This document shows positions 1 to 7,190 of a stretch of DNA of 10,139 nt, piece after piece. The stretch is from NCBI GenBank assembly GCA_003024985.2, contig PXIH01S0009250.1, one strand, 5' to 3'. Under the pieces are notes generated by a model. It worked only from the letters and a program-made list of their open reading frames with translations, made no database searches and was not told where the DNA came from. Positions within the stretch are counted from its first letter, which is position 1. Every line of letters begins with the position of its first letter. The translations under genes were made by a program, and so were the position numbers. The DNA is from Euperipatoides rowelli. Lineage: Eukaryota > Onychophora > Udeonychophora > Euonychophora > Peripatopsidae.

Positions 1-420
1 ATATTTTTTTTACTTAAATGAACACTTAAGATCCTTAATCACTGGATTAAACTTATCTATCCTGAAGTTGAAGTTATAATTATTTCTAATGCATACAGTA
101 TTTCTTTTTTGTCATTTTATTTCATTCATAATTTATTATTGCATTTTTTTTTTAGTTTTGCCACTTAACTTGTCCATTTTTGCCTTTGTCTGATAATTGC
201 TGAAATATATATTTTTCTCTTGAAATTACTGATATAGAGCCCTACCTAAATTGACCTTGGCTTTCTATAAATTGGTGTTATCATAGCAACTACTTGTTAA
301 TATTATTTTAATTTTCAGTAAAGCAAGTGTCCCTGGTGTTAATTATTGTAAGTTCATTTATGTTAGCTAAGAATTAATCATAATTTTAGTTAGGATGTTA
401 ATGATCAAGAGAGTATGATA
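1..420. other. A+T-rich stretch with no recognisable feature
   Basis: No open frame of note, RNA-like fold or clear repeat was seen on either strand. It contains ordinary T runs (for example around 148-156) and one copy of the word ATACAGTA at 93-100, which recurs elsewhere in the window. It is best read as intergenic or intronic DNA. Confidence 0.6.
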
Positions 421-422
421 CT

Positions 423-518
423 GACAGATCAACGATCCCGGCTGCACTGTAGCCGCTTGGTTCAAGTTCTTTTTTATTTGAGGTTAGCCACATTACTCGT
501 GGATCATGATGTCAGTAT
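423..518 (+). repeat. Diverged tandem repeat, copy 1 (~95-bp unit)
   Basis: This unit starts GACAGATCAACGATCC and aligns along its length with 555-647. Shared blocks in the same order are GACAGATCAAC-ATCC, a GTTCAAG block, A/G-GTTAGC-AC, and a GGAT-AT-(G)TC end. The block GGTTCAAGTTC at about 459-469 resembles a pol III B box (GGTTCRANTCC), but no matching A box was found upstream. Inside it, GGCT and AGCC can pair as a small hairpin (about 440-454). The frame that matches the neighbouring copy is open here too, but amino-acid similarity is weak. A non-coding interspersed or satellite-like unit is more likely than a protein repeat. Confidence 0.6.
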
Positions 519-554
519 AATATAAATCTTGACTGTTTTAGGCAGAACAGGACA

Positions 555-647
555 GACAGATCAACAATCCAGATGCCATTTTAGCGCTATAGTTCAAGGT
601 TTTGTATTCAAAGTTAGCTACACCCTCATGGATTATCTTGTCTGTAA
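555..647 (+). repeat. Diverged tandem repeat, copy 2 (~95-bp unit)
   Basis: This is the second copy of the 423-518 unit, starting GACAGATCAACAATCC and ending with GGATTATCTTGTCTG. The two copies are separated by about 36 bp of unrelated sequence and have diverged strongly, so the duplication is old. A 95-codon open frame runs through this copy (529-816). It crosses the undetermined base at 689, has no recognisable domain and uses the same bases as the repeat, so I do not call it a gene. Confidence 0.6.
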
Positions 648-660
648 ATTTGTTATCAAT

Positions 661-688
661 ACAAATACAAATGTGTCGGACAACAACA
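661..688 (+). repeat. (ACAAAT)2 + GTCGGACAACAACA interspersed repeat, copy A
   Basis: Two ACAAAT hexamers are followed by GTGTCGGACAACAACA. The 28 bases match 4052-4079 with a single mismatch, in the same orientation, about 3.4 kb away. Flanking sequence differs at the two sites apart from a degenerate extra hexamer upstream. The hexamer run resembles the short-repeat tail of a retroposon, which is an inference. The copy ends at the undetermined base at 689. Confidence 0.7.
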
Positions 689-746
689 NCCCCACTACAT
701 CTCTGTGTCCCAAGCCTTCTGTTTACAAAATAAACCCTTGCAGAAC

Positions 747-1022
747 CTACCCATCTATTCAGACCTCTACATTACATCATATATTCAGCTTTGGCCTGCA
801 GCAGAATTTTTGGTAAGATTAAAGAACAATGTTTTTTTTTTTGTTTTTTTTATGGGAATTGGGTGTGTAAATTCTATTATTGGTATAGGTTCTTTATTTA
901 ATGCTGTCTTGAGATCTTTTATTACGAGCTCTTCATAACCCAGATTGTTTGTAGATAAAATAAAAACCTGAAAAGATTTATTTTATTCCACAAGTACAGT
1001 GTATAAAATGACCATCACATCA
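747..1022. other. A+T-rich stretch with T-runs, no gene
   Basis: The stretch holds T-rich runs near 831-850 and no frame with recognisable protein features. Short overlapping frames at 705-938 are low-complexity and look incidental. Confidence 0.5.
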
Positions 1023-1043
1023 TTTTTTTTTTTTTAAAAAAAA
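1023..1043. repeat. T13-A8 self-complementary homopolymer junction
   Basis: Thirteen T are followed directly by eight A, so the stretch can fold on itself. Similar T-then-A junctions occur at 1558-1602 and 3310-3330. Such tracts are common in A+T-rich genomes and resist nucleosomes; no specific function can be read from them. Confidence 0.8.
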
Positions 1044-1211
1044 TTATGGTACTTAAAGACAACAAATGTGACAATTTTTTGAGGAAATGGTAATAAATTA
1101 TAAAATTTTAAAAATGGCTCAACTTTTTTTTTTTCAATACTCAAAAGCCTAATAGATCCATTGATATGTGAACAAGGAAATGCCATGAGGCAGAATTGAA
1201 TCTATAATTTT

Positions 1212-1232
1212 GGAGGGGAGGGAGGGATGAGG
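1212..1232 (+). repeat. Short G-rich island (partial G-quadruplex motif)
   Basis: Runs GG, GGGG, GGG, GGG and GG are separated by one to three bases in otherwise A+T-rich DNA. Only three runs reach three or more G, so it falls short of the standard four-run G3 quadruplex rule. A two-tier quadruplex is possible. Confidence 0.5.
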
Positions 1233-1557
1233 ATTTGGATTCTATTGCATAATTGTGTTAGATCTTGTTTTAGTGTTATGTTTGTTACATTATCAACACA
1301 TTGGTTATCCAATCACGTTGTAATATCTAAGCATTAAATATACATGTATCTGGGTTAAGTTCAGAACAAGGTTAATTAATAAGTAATATTTGTAGATTAG
1401 TTTTTTTTTTTTTAAAGAAAGGAACCTTTTTCTTCCCACCTTTTTTTGATTAATATATTGTTTATGTGAGAAGTTTATGCAGATATAGTTGAAGTTTCTA
1501 CTGATGAAAACATTTGTTTATTGTTAAGGATGATTTGTTTGTATTTGCAAAAATGTC

Positions 1558-1602
<45 letters not shown>
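1558..1602. repeat. T11-A34 homopolymer junction
   Basis: Eleven T are followed by 34 uninterrupted A, the longest homopolymer in the window. A long pure A run is often the tail of a retroposed copy, but the 200 bases upstream are not recognisable as a retroposon and no flanking target duplication was found. It may equally be a slippage-expanded tract, and its exact length may be unreliable in the assembly. Confidence 0.85.
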
Positions 1603-1605
<3 letters not shown>

Positions 1606-1940
1606 GCTGATATTTTTATTTATTTTGAATAGTAGTCCTAGGCTACATGCTAGATTTGGCTTATGGCTGTCAAACCTTTTATACCCTTCTTATCACCTCT
1701 TCTTCCCCTTACCTCTTTGTTCCTTTTTTCAAATTTATTTGATTATTAACTTTTAACTAGCTAAACCCGTGCAGAACAGCTGCTCCCTAGGATGTTAATT
1801 TATTACCAAAGTTTTTAAAAGTATAATCTAATATTTAAGAAAGAAACTAAGAAACCGTCGAAAATTTGCTGCTCTTCATTCAACTTTTCAAAATTACTTT
1901 GGCCTTTTCTTTGCTTATTTATAATGTCAATATAACTCAG

Positions 1941-2205
1941 ATCTATCTCTCTACCTACCTACCTCCCTACCACCTTCCCTCCCTACCTATCTACCTCTTA
2001 CCAATCTCCCTACTTCCCTCCCTTATCCCCACCTCCCTACATCGTTCCATATCTCACTCCCTACCTACCTCTCTACCTACCTACCTCCCTGACTCCCTCC
2101 CTACTTACCTCCCTCCCTTTCTACCTCTTTTCCTACCTTTCTTACTACTCCCTCTCTCCTTCCCTCTTTACTTCCTTATCTCCATCCCTACCTACCTACC
2201 TTTTT
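1941..2205 (+). repeat. Degenerate CTAC/CCTC pyrimidine-rich microsatellite tract
   Basis: About 265 bases are made almost wholly of C, T and A, with only two G, built from shuffled CTAC, CCTC, CCCT and TTCC words. Perfect sub-runs such as CTACCTACCTACC occur near 1951, 2066 and 2188. The frame 1866-2207, rich in Ser, Leu, Pro, Thr and Tyr, is the translation of this tract and is not credible as a gene. A shorter pyrimidine-rich stretch at 1672-1735 lies upstream. Purine-pyrimidine strand asymmetry of this length can favour triplex (H-DNA) structure where mirror symmetry exists. Confidence 0.9.
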
Positions 2206-2322
2206 AATAACCTAAAACTGTTAAAAAAATACTAATTTCACTTGCAACTTCCTCATTTTCACTATAAATATAAAATGTCTCTAGATAAAATTATGAAAAA
2301 CAATTTTAGACTTAAATTTACA

Positions 2323-2641
2323 TTTTTTTTTTGGTGCACAGACTATTTACATTTTTTTTTACCATAAAATAAATCTTCTTATTCCCCATAATAAAACTCT
2401 AATCCAAAACATTTTTTTTTTCCTCATGTAGCAATAATTGTATATAGATATTTGTTCTTGAAACAATTTCATTGGCAAAAATACAAAAGTTTTCCTTTTT
2501 TTTTTTTTCTCGAGTTGTGTGCGCTATTATTAACTATTAATTTTTTTTTTTCTGCCACATACCAAACTACCATGAGGACTTTATATATATATATATAGAT
2601 TACAAAATCTATGATTTGTATAGAAAACATCTTTTTTTTTT
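2323..2641 (+). repeat. Cluster of six T9-T13 runs
   Basis: Runs of T lie at 2323-2332 (10), 2352-2360 (9), 2412-2421 (10), 2496-2508 (13), 2541-2551 (11) and 2632-2641 (10), all on the + strand. The first three are each preceded by ACA. A (TA)8 run sits at 2582-2597. There is no open frame and no other feature in this stretch. Confidence 0.85.
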
Positions 2642-2829
2642 AATATAAATATAAAGCTCAAAGTGCATTATATTTTTATTTACAATAGCAATTCTCTTTT
2701 TTTACATCTTTCTTCTGCCTTTTTTTCGATCACTTCTTGTAACTCCGTTTTTACTTCTTGAATTCATTCTTCTGTTTCATTAACTTTGATAATCTAGTTA
2801 GAATAAGAAAACTAACACATTTTGGGCAA

Positions 2830-3309
2830 ACCGTAATTGATCTTTAGTACTTGTGTAGTTCCTGACTTTAAGTATAGGTGCTGTCTAGTTAAACTGTTAA
2901 TGTTGCCCTATGGTCAATCTATCAGTACAGCAAACAACTTTGTTGGATATTTATTGTAGTCTTATTTAAAAGATATAAGTGTCTTGCTTACATCAGGTTT
3001 TCATTTAGATTTCATTAGTAATTAAAATGTAATAAAACAAAGTTATTTTTTATATACTTGCATGTACGGGCTGGGCTGTGTATAAGATATTAATTTCTTA
3101 AAAAAAATTAAATTAAAAACATTTACATCTGATGTGTAATTAAAATTCACTACACCTCCGACTAATGATTTGTGAGTGATCTTCATGTAAATTGCTGCTG
3201 AAATATGCATATATCTTATTTTTAAAAGTTTAGAAATGTACTTTTTGGGCTTGCACTATCCTAAATTATTAGATTTTTGCAAAAATAAGGGACACACGTT
3301 TGGTCAGCA
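2830..3309. other. A+T-rich stretch with no recognisable feature
   Basis: No coding frame, RNA gene or repeat was recognised on either strand. Confidence 0.5.
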
Positions 3310-3330
3310 TTTTTTTTTTAAAAAAAAAAA
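3310..3330. repeat. T10-A11 self-complementary homopolymer junction
   Basis: Ten T are followed directly by eleven A. This is the third clear T-to-A junction in the window, after 1023-1043 and 1558-1602. The two minus-strand frames just downstream (3378-3629 and 3454-3639) take their lysine runs from a T run and have no domain signature, so they are not annotated. Confidence 0.8.
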
Positions 3331-3736
3331 CATATATAGAATATCCTGTGTCTGAAAACTTTAATCTCTGCCAAGCGTTACTTTAAAAATTTTACAACTT
3401 TAGGTATGCTTATTAACCACCCATAGATATAGTTGTCATTATATTGGAATTCTTCACATGTGAAACTTTGTATCTTTATATATGCTAGGTTCGTTCCTGA
3501 CAATTTCAAATAGTAGCCCAATATACTGACGAATAGATGGAGTGGGATAAAAGGGAGTTGCTCTCCTTCCTGTGATTTTTTTTTTTCTTCTAAAACAAAA
3601 CGGATTAATTTTCTTATCATTAAAAGCATATTGAGTCAAATTTGATTATATGTTTAAGCAAAATTTTTATGTCAATTTAAGGTTTGGCATTAGTGCATTA
3701 TTATTTGCAATATAAGTACCACGCACGTAAAAATCC

Positions 3737-3790
3737 AAAAAAAAAAAAAATGTAATTTTTTTCATCAACAAGCACCAAAAAAAAAAAAAA
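3737..3790 (+). repeat. Pair of identical A14 runs
   Basis: Two runs of exactly 14 A lie at 3737-3750 and 3777-3790, each directly after CC. A comparable CC-A13 run is at 7874-7886. They are low-complexity tracts with no further support for a mobile element. Confidence 0.8.
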
Positions 3791-3938
3791 TTAATAATTT
3801 GGAAAAAATATATATTTTTCTATTAATTTTCTAAAAATATTATCATTTAGCTTTAAAAGTGTGCAAAAATTTTTAAAATCGGTAAAGTTCTACTATTTTT
3901 TTCCATAAATTTTAAAAGAAGTACCCTAGGCCTGAAGC

Positions 3939-3972
3939 TAAAGTCATACTGTATGACTTTATCATACAGTAT
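3939..3972. repeat. Two overlapping perfect inverted repeats
   Basis: TAAAGTCATAC and GTATGACTTTA (11 bp each) flank a single T at 3950, giving a perfect odd-length palindrome at 3939-3961. Overlapping it, ATACTGTATGA (3946-3956) and TCATACAGTAT (3962-3972) form a second perfect 11-bp stem with a 5-base loop. The two stems share 3946-3956 and exclude each other, so the strand has two alternative hairpins. It has no adjacent T run and no upstream gene that would make it a terminator. It could be a remnant terminal structure of a mobile element or a regulatory palindrome. Confidence 0.85.
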
Positions 3973-4045
3973 CAACTTTCAAACTTGATAAAAAGGTTTA
4001 CACACTGGAAAACACACCTGACAACATCTCACTTGTTTTTTTTTT

Positions 4046-4079
4046 ACAAATACAAATACAAATATGTCGGACAACAACA
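4046..4079 (+). repeat. (ACAAAT)3 + GTCGGACAACAACA interspersed repeat, copy B
   Basis: Three ACAAAT hexamers are followed by ATGTCGGACAACAACA. It matches 661-688 over 28 bases with one mismatch and carries one extra clean hexamer. A T run (4035-4045) lies immediately upstream and an imperfect hairpin (4089-4134) immediately downstream. The layout is compatible with the end of a short interspersed element. Confidence 0.75.
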
Positions 4080-4088
4080 GACTATAGT

Positions 4089-4134
4089 CCAGCGAATGAA
4101 AACAAAAGCCATTTAGTGGCAGTTTGATCGCTGG
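4089..4134 (+). repeat. Imperfect nested hairpin next to the ACAAAT repeat
   Basis: CCAGCGA (4089-4095) is complementary to TCGCTGG (4128-4134). Inside it GCCA (4108-4111) pairs with TGGC (4117-4120) around TTTAG, and AAAC can pair with GTTT between them. No pol III boxes or known ncRNA motifs were recognised. A separate 12-bp perfect palindrome TGTCATATGACA lies at 4168-4179. Confidence 0.45.
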
Positions 4135-4179
4135 TGTGCTGATGAAGTGAAATTAGTTATCTGGTGATGTCATATGACA

Positions 4180-4725
4180 CATATTTTGTTCAACGTAATT
4201 TAGTTAAGGCTTACAGCCTAGAATCTTGTATTTTACTAAGGCCTAAAAAAAGTACTGCAAATAGGGCCTATTTCATTGGACATTTAAAACTTATTAGAAA
4301 ACACATTCAAACTTAACAAAATACATTCATACTTTGAATAAACGATAATAATACTCTTTTTGATTAATTGGGATCCTAAAAAAAACTCAGTGTCAGAAAA
4401 AAAATGTAATCTTAGCAGCGACTGAGTACCACAAAGATGCGGATATGCTTGTACACTTAATAACCTTCAAAGACGTAGTACTTGACAGCTAATAAATAAA
4501 ACCCTTAAACCCCTACAGCAAAACTTCAATTTAAATAGCTGACATTGCAATATCCTGGCCTTCGACTTTGGTTTTCTAAGAGCAATTTTGACAAGTAAAT
4601 GTCTTTAGCGGCTGATGTAGTGTTGACGGACTTTGTCTACTCAACGATCAAGGTAGGACATGGACATTGCAAAGGTAGGGCAATCCCACCCTATATCCCC
4701 CTCCCCTAGGAATGGCCCTACAAAA
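4180..4725. other. Gene-free stretch, slightly less A+T-rich near 4620-4720
   Basis: No coding frame or RNA gene was recognised. The part around 4620-4720 contains C runs (CCCCCTCCCCTAGG) and is less A+T-rich than its surroundings, but no motif was identified. Confidence 0.5.
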
Positions 4726-4757
4726 TGGTCCAAACTGTGGTCCAAACTGTGCAAACT
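4726..4757 (+). repeat. Short tandem repeat TGGTCCAAACTG x2 plus partial
   Basis: TGGTCCAAACTG occurs at 4726-4737 and again directly at 4738-4749. A partial third unit (TGCAAACT) follows. This is a typical slippage-type 12-bp tandem duplication. Confidence 0.85.
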
Positions 4758-4873
4758 ATTTTTCTGTACTGTCGTAGTCTGGAAATTGATAAGAGGTCAC
4801 TGAGATGTGAGATAAAACCAAGACTATTATCTTGGAATATGATTGTGGTCCGAAGCTGGTAACAACGCCGTCA

Positions 4874-5026
4874 ACGGGCTTATTTTAAATTTTTTTTATT
4901 TTCTCTCTCTCTCTTAGATCACTGATATAACGGGCTTAAAATATTGGCATGGGACTAATTTTAGAAACTTTAGATAAAAAGGGTTTAAATAAAAAAAAAT
5001 GGTTGATGCCTGAGTAGACGGGCTTA
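4874..5026 (+). repeat. Three copies of the 9-mer ACGGGCTTA
   Basis: Exact copies of ACGGGCTTA start at 4874, 4930 and 5018. The sequences after them share little beyond A+T richness. A (CT)6 run lies between the first two (about 4902-4913). They may be remnants of a decayed tandem array. Confidence 0.6.
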
Positions 5027-5923
5027 TTCGCTAGTACATTTATAACAATATTGGCTACAAATGAATTTTTCTACCTGTGGAATGCATATAAAAACTTGAC
5101 GGGGACCAATGTTGTGCTTTATAAATAATATTGATCATTTATTAATTTTGAATCAATTTTAAAACTTTTATAATGCATTATTATTAAGACATAAGGATTA
5201 AACTTTTTAAAAGCATTTTTTTTTTTTTTTTAATTGTAATTTTTATATTTGAAAGTTATTATTTATCCATCTAACTGTTAATTTGGGGATAGAGAAATAG
5301 AAACAGTTTTTATCCCTGCCATCTTTAGTATTATCTTCAAATCCACCAAGGGCCATTGTGGACCATGACTTATTGATAATATATCCATGACGTTTTAAAT
5401 GGAAATGCTTGTTGTCAAGTGGAGGATTATATTGAAGATAGAGAAGAACTTTAAATCTTGAAACTAATCAAAGGCCATTATTAGCCAATAAAATAAACAT
5501 TTACTTAGATCAAACAACTTCTATTATGTTTCTCATTTGTTCTTTGTTTTTAATTTTTCTTTCATAATCCTATTGGGTGATTAAATGATTAATATATATA
5601 TTATATACAGTATAAGTGAAGGTGGGGTGATACTGCTATTTGTGTTACTTTTAACAAATTGATGAGAAGATTGTAAAATTGTTAGTCATAACTCATATTT
5701 ATTCATATGAATACATGTTTTTCTTGTGTAGGTTTGTACTTCCTGAAGAATACAATGTCAATGCATGAAAGTTCTAGGATTAAAATGTTGTTTTCCATTT
5801 TAACCATAATGTTGAGTCTCGTCACATTATTTATACAACATACATTTTAGGTATATTTATTTTATATATACCCACAACCTAAGTAGCAACGTTACTTTTC
5901 TAGTAGTTATACCCAATCTTCTT
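5027..5923. other. A+T-rich stretch with no recognisable gene
   Basis: It contains a T16 run at 5216-5231 and an alternating TA stretch at 5590-5612 ending in ATACAGTA. No frame, RNA gene or transposon fragment was recognised. Confidence 0.5.
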
Positions 5924-5950
5924 ATACAGTATATATTATATATACTGTAT
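5924..5950. repeat. Perfect 27-bp palindrome
   Basis: The 13-base arms ATACAGTATATAT and ATATATACTGTAT are exactly complementary around a single central T at 5937. The outer 8 bases of each arm are the word ATACAGTA, which also forms the stems at 3946-3972. Palindromes of this perfection can be ends of short mobile elements, but no boundary or target duplication was identified. Confidence 0.85.
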
Positions 5951-6370
5951 TTTATATGCACAAATTTATTGCAGAAAGGCCTTATGCGCAGTCTTATCAA
6001 CTTTCTTTTATGAAATCTTTTAGGATTTTTTTTTTAAGCTCAAGAATATAATAGCAGACACAGAATACATTTTTATTGTCATATGAATGTAATTTTCTCA
6101 ATTTTAATTGTAAATTTTACTACGAGTATTTTATACACCCATAATGATTAAAAAAGGCATATTTTATTTATTTGCGGTCCTAACCTTCATCCCAAACTGA
6201 GCGCTAACTCCTATTTAATAAACAACTATGCCCCAATTCTACGATAATCAAGAAGCATAATAAATCTTTTTTGTTCGTTTTTGATCATTTTTACACAACA
6301 TCCGTCAGCTCAACCATTAACCAATCAATGGCCATTTCTAGACCAAATGGTGTAAGTTTCTTTGTCACAG

Positions 6371-6604
6371 ATAAAATCAGATGTCAATAATTTAATTTCA
6401 AATGATGTACAAAGAAAAAAAAATATTCAGAGTAAAGAATTTTGCTTTCTTAAATTTAAATTTTATTATGAACGTGTATGCGGATGTATAAAAGATAAGA
6501 TCCCAAACTTCTGCGGCCTACATATAAGAAAACGTCTTGGAGAATGCAAGAAGCGATTATTCGTGTTTGATGTAATACTGTCCGCTCAAAAGATTTACTA
6601 CTGA
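6371..6604 (+). CDS. Candidate terminal coding exon, cysteine-containing, function unknown
   Basis: The frame runs 77 codons from ATA at 6371 to TGA at 6602-6604 and has no in-frame ATG, so it cannot be a complete gene with a normal start. It fits a last exon. The bases before it (TTTCTTTGTCACAG, ending 6370) look like a good 3' splice site. The frame is closed by TAA at 6353 upstream, and AATAAA follows the stop at 6667-6672. Five cysteines lie at residues 25, 37, 39, 48 and 59, including a CGC motif and a lysine/arginine-rich segment around residues 53-62. The second half is about 38% G+C with seven CpG in about 135 bp, higher than its surroundings. I do not recognise the family; a secreted disulphide-bonded domain is only a guess. 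No upstream partner exon was identified, and chance remains possible. Confidence 0.35.
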   Translation: MKSDVNNLISNDVQRKKNIQSKEFCFLKFKFYYERVCGCIKDKIPNFCGLHIRKRLGECKKRLFVFDVILSAQKIYY

Positions 6605-6666
6605 AAATTACTTTTTATTTTCCTCTGATGCTAAAGTTGTCATATTGGTCATTTTTATTTTTTTTT

Positions 6667-6672
6667 AATAAA
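6667..6672 (+). promoter_or_regulatory. Possible polyadenylation signal AATAAA
   Basis: AATAAA lies 63 bases after the stop of the candidate exon, in a T-rich 3'-UTR-like stretch. The hexamer is frequent by chance in this A+T-rich window, so its value comes only from its position after the exon. Confidence 0.3.
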
Positions 6673-6674
6673 TT

Positions 6675-6706
6675 CATAAATTTATGGATCAATATCTGAT
6701 ATTGAT
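6675..6706. repeat. Two adjacent perfect palindromes
   Basis: CATAAATTTATG (6675-6686) is a perfect 12-bp palindrome. Starting two bases later, ATCAATATC and GATATTGAT flank a central T (6688-6706). They lie between the candidate exon's AATAAA and the transposon relic that starts at about 6867. Confidence 0.75.
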
Positions 6707-6914
6707 ACAAAACAATTTCAGGATTCAATTTTCTCCCAAACTAACAGCCAAATGATGGCAACAATGCACATGAGTGCAAAATTACAAGGGTACATAAATA
6801 ACCTTGGCAACGTTAATAACCATTTAAATGTACATCACAGAAGTCCTGGGTGGGTGTCATTTAAAAGAGGTATTCAAAAAGTTTCATAAAAAATATCCTG
6901 GTCATGTGCATGTG

Positions 6915-7048
6915 ACAAGTGGTGCCACCTGGTGGCTTATACACAAGTCTTGCATAATCACACAGTCTTGCATAATCACACAGTAGTAATGAATCCTCAA
7001 AAGAAGGCACAGTGTGTTGAGTGGTTAATTGAAACAGAATTGACTACT
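6915..7048 (+). repeat. Transposon 5' segment, duplicate copy 1
   Basis: This copy begins ACAAGTGGTGCCACCTGGTGG and ends in the transposase N-terminal codons. It aligns with 7070-7190 through most of its length. It holds an extra internal 18-bp duplication not seen in the second copy. Confidence 0.85.
6946..6981 (+). repeat. Perfect 18-bp tandem duplication
   Basis: AGTCTTGCATAATCACAC occurs twice head to tail (6946-6963 and 6964-6981). The second transposon copy has a single related unit (AGTCTTGCATTATCACTC), so this duplication arose after the larger one, or the second copy was never expanded. Confidence 0.95.
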
Positions 7049-7066
7049 ATTCCTGAAATTGTATAG
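6989..7066 (+). pseudogene. Transposase N-terminal fragment, copy 1
   Basis: ATG at 6989 opens 25 codons beginning MNPQKKAQCVEWLIET and ending at TAG 7064-7066. The start resembles the N-terminal helix-turn-helix region of Tc1/mariner-IS630-like transposases often annotated as DUF4817, where Q-K-A-x-C-V-x-W/L-x-I/F-E-T is a familiar pattern. Homology stops after about 20 residues, where the sequence runs into the second copy of the leader. It is a truncated relic with no catalytic residues. The family assignment rests on remembered patterns and was not searched. Confidence 0.7.
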
Positions 7067-7069
7067 GTT

Positions 7070-7190
7070 ACAGGTGGTGTCACCTGGTGGCATAAACACA
7101 AGTCTTGCATTATCACTCAGTAATCATGAATTCACAAGAGAAAGCACAGTGTTCAGTGATTAATTGAAACAAAATTGGCTACCATGGTTA
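7070..7190 (+). repeat. Transposon 5' segment, duplicate copy 2
   Basis: This is the second copy of the transposon leader and transposase start, beginning ACAGGTGGTGTCACCTGGTGG. It lacks the 18-bp internal duplication of copy 1. The two copies differ at many positions, so they are either an old duplication or two separate family members that landed together. Confidence 0.85.

Noticed and set aside
423-518. Functional tRNA gene suggested by the B-box-like GGTTCAAGTTC
   Set aside because: There is no A box at the right distance, no acceptor or anticodon stem, and the same region in the second copy loses the motif.
529-816. 95-codon + strand frame
   Set aside because: It overlaps the tandem repeat and the dispersed 28-mer, crosses an undetermined base, has no domain signature and its composition matches the surrounding repeats.
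705-938. 77-codon + strand frame
   Set aside because: It overlaps the frame above in another phase, includes a phenylalanine run from a T tract, and has no recognisable motif.
731-1777. Shared word TAAACCC(T/G)TGCAGAAC at 731-746 and 1762-1777
   Set aside because: 15 of 16 bases match, but the flanks share nothing; in A+T-rich DNA such a single match is borderline chance.
391-1799. Shared 12-mer TAGGATGTTAAT at 391-402 and 1788-1799
   Set aside because: Exact 12-mers are expected several times by chance in 10 kb of this composition.
1866-2207. 113-codon Ser/Leu/Pro/Tyr-rich + strand frame
   Set aside because: It is the translation of the pyrimidine-rich microsatellite, which lacks stops in this frame because the tract has almost no G and few A-rich codons.
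3378-3639. Two overlapping minus-strand frames of 83 and 61 codons
   Set aside because: They read the same DNA in different phases, take lysine runs from a T tract and show no family pattern, splice-site or poly(A) context.
6350-6357. Donor-like GTGTAAGT just before the candidate acceptor
   Set aside because: It lies only about 14 bases from the acceptor at 6370, too short for an intron, and the exon-side bases do not fit a donor.
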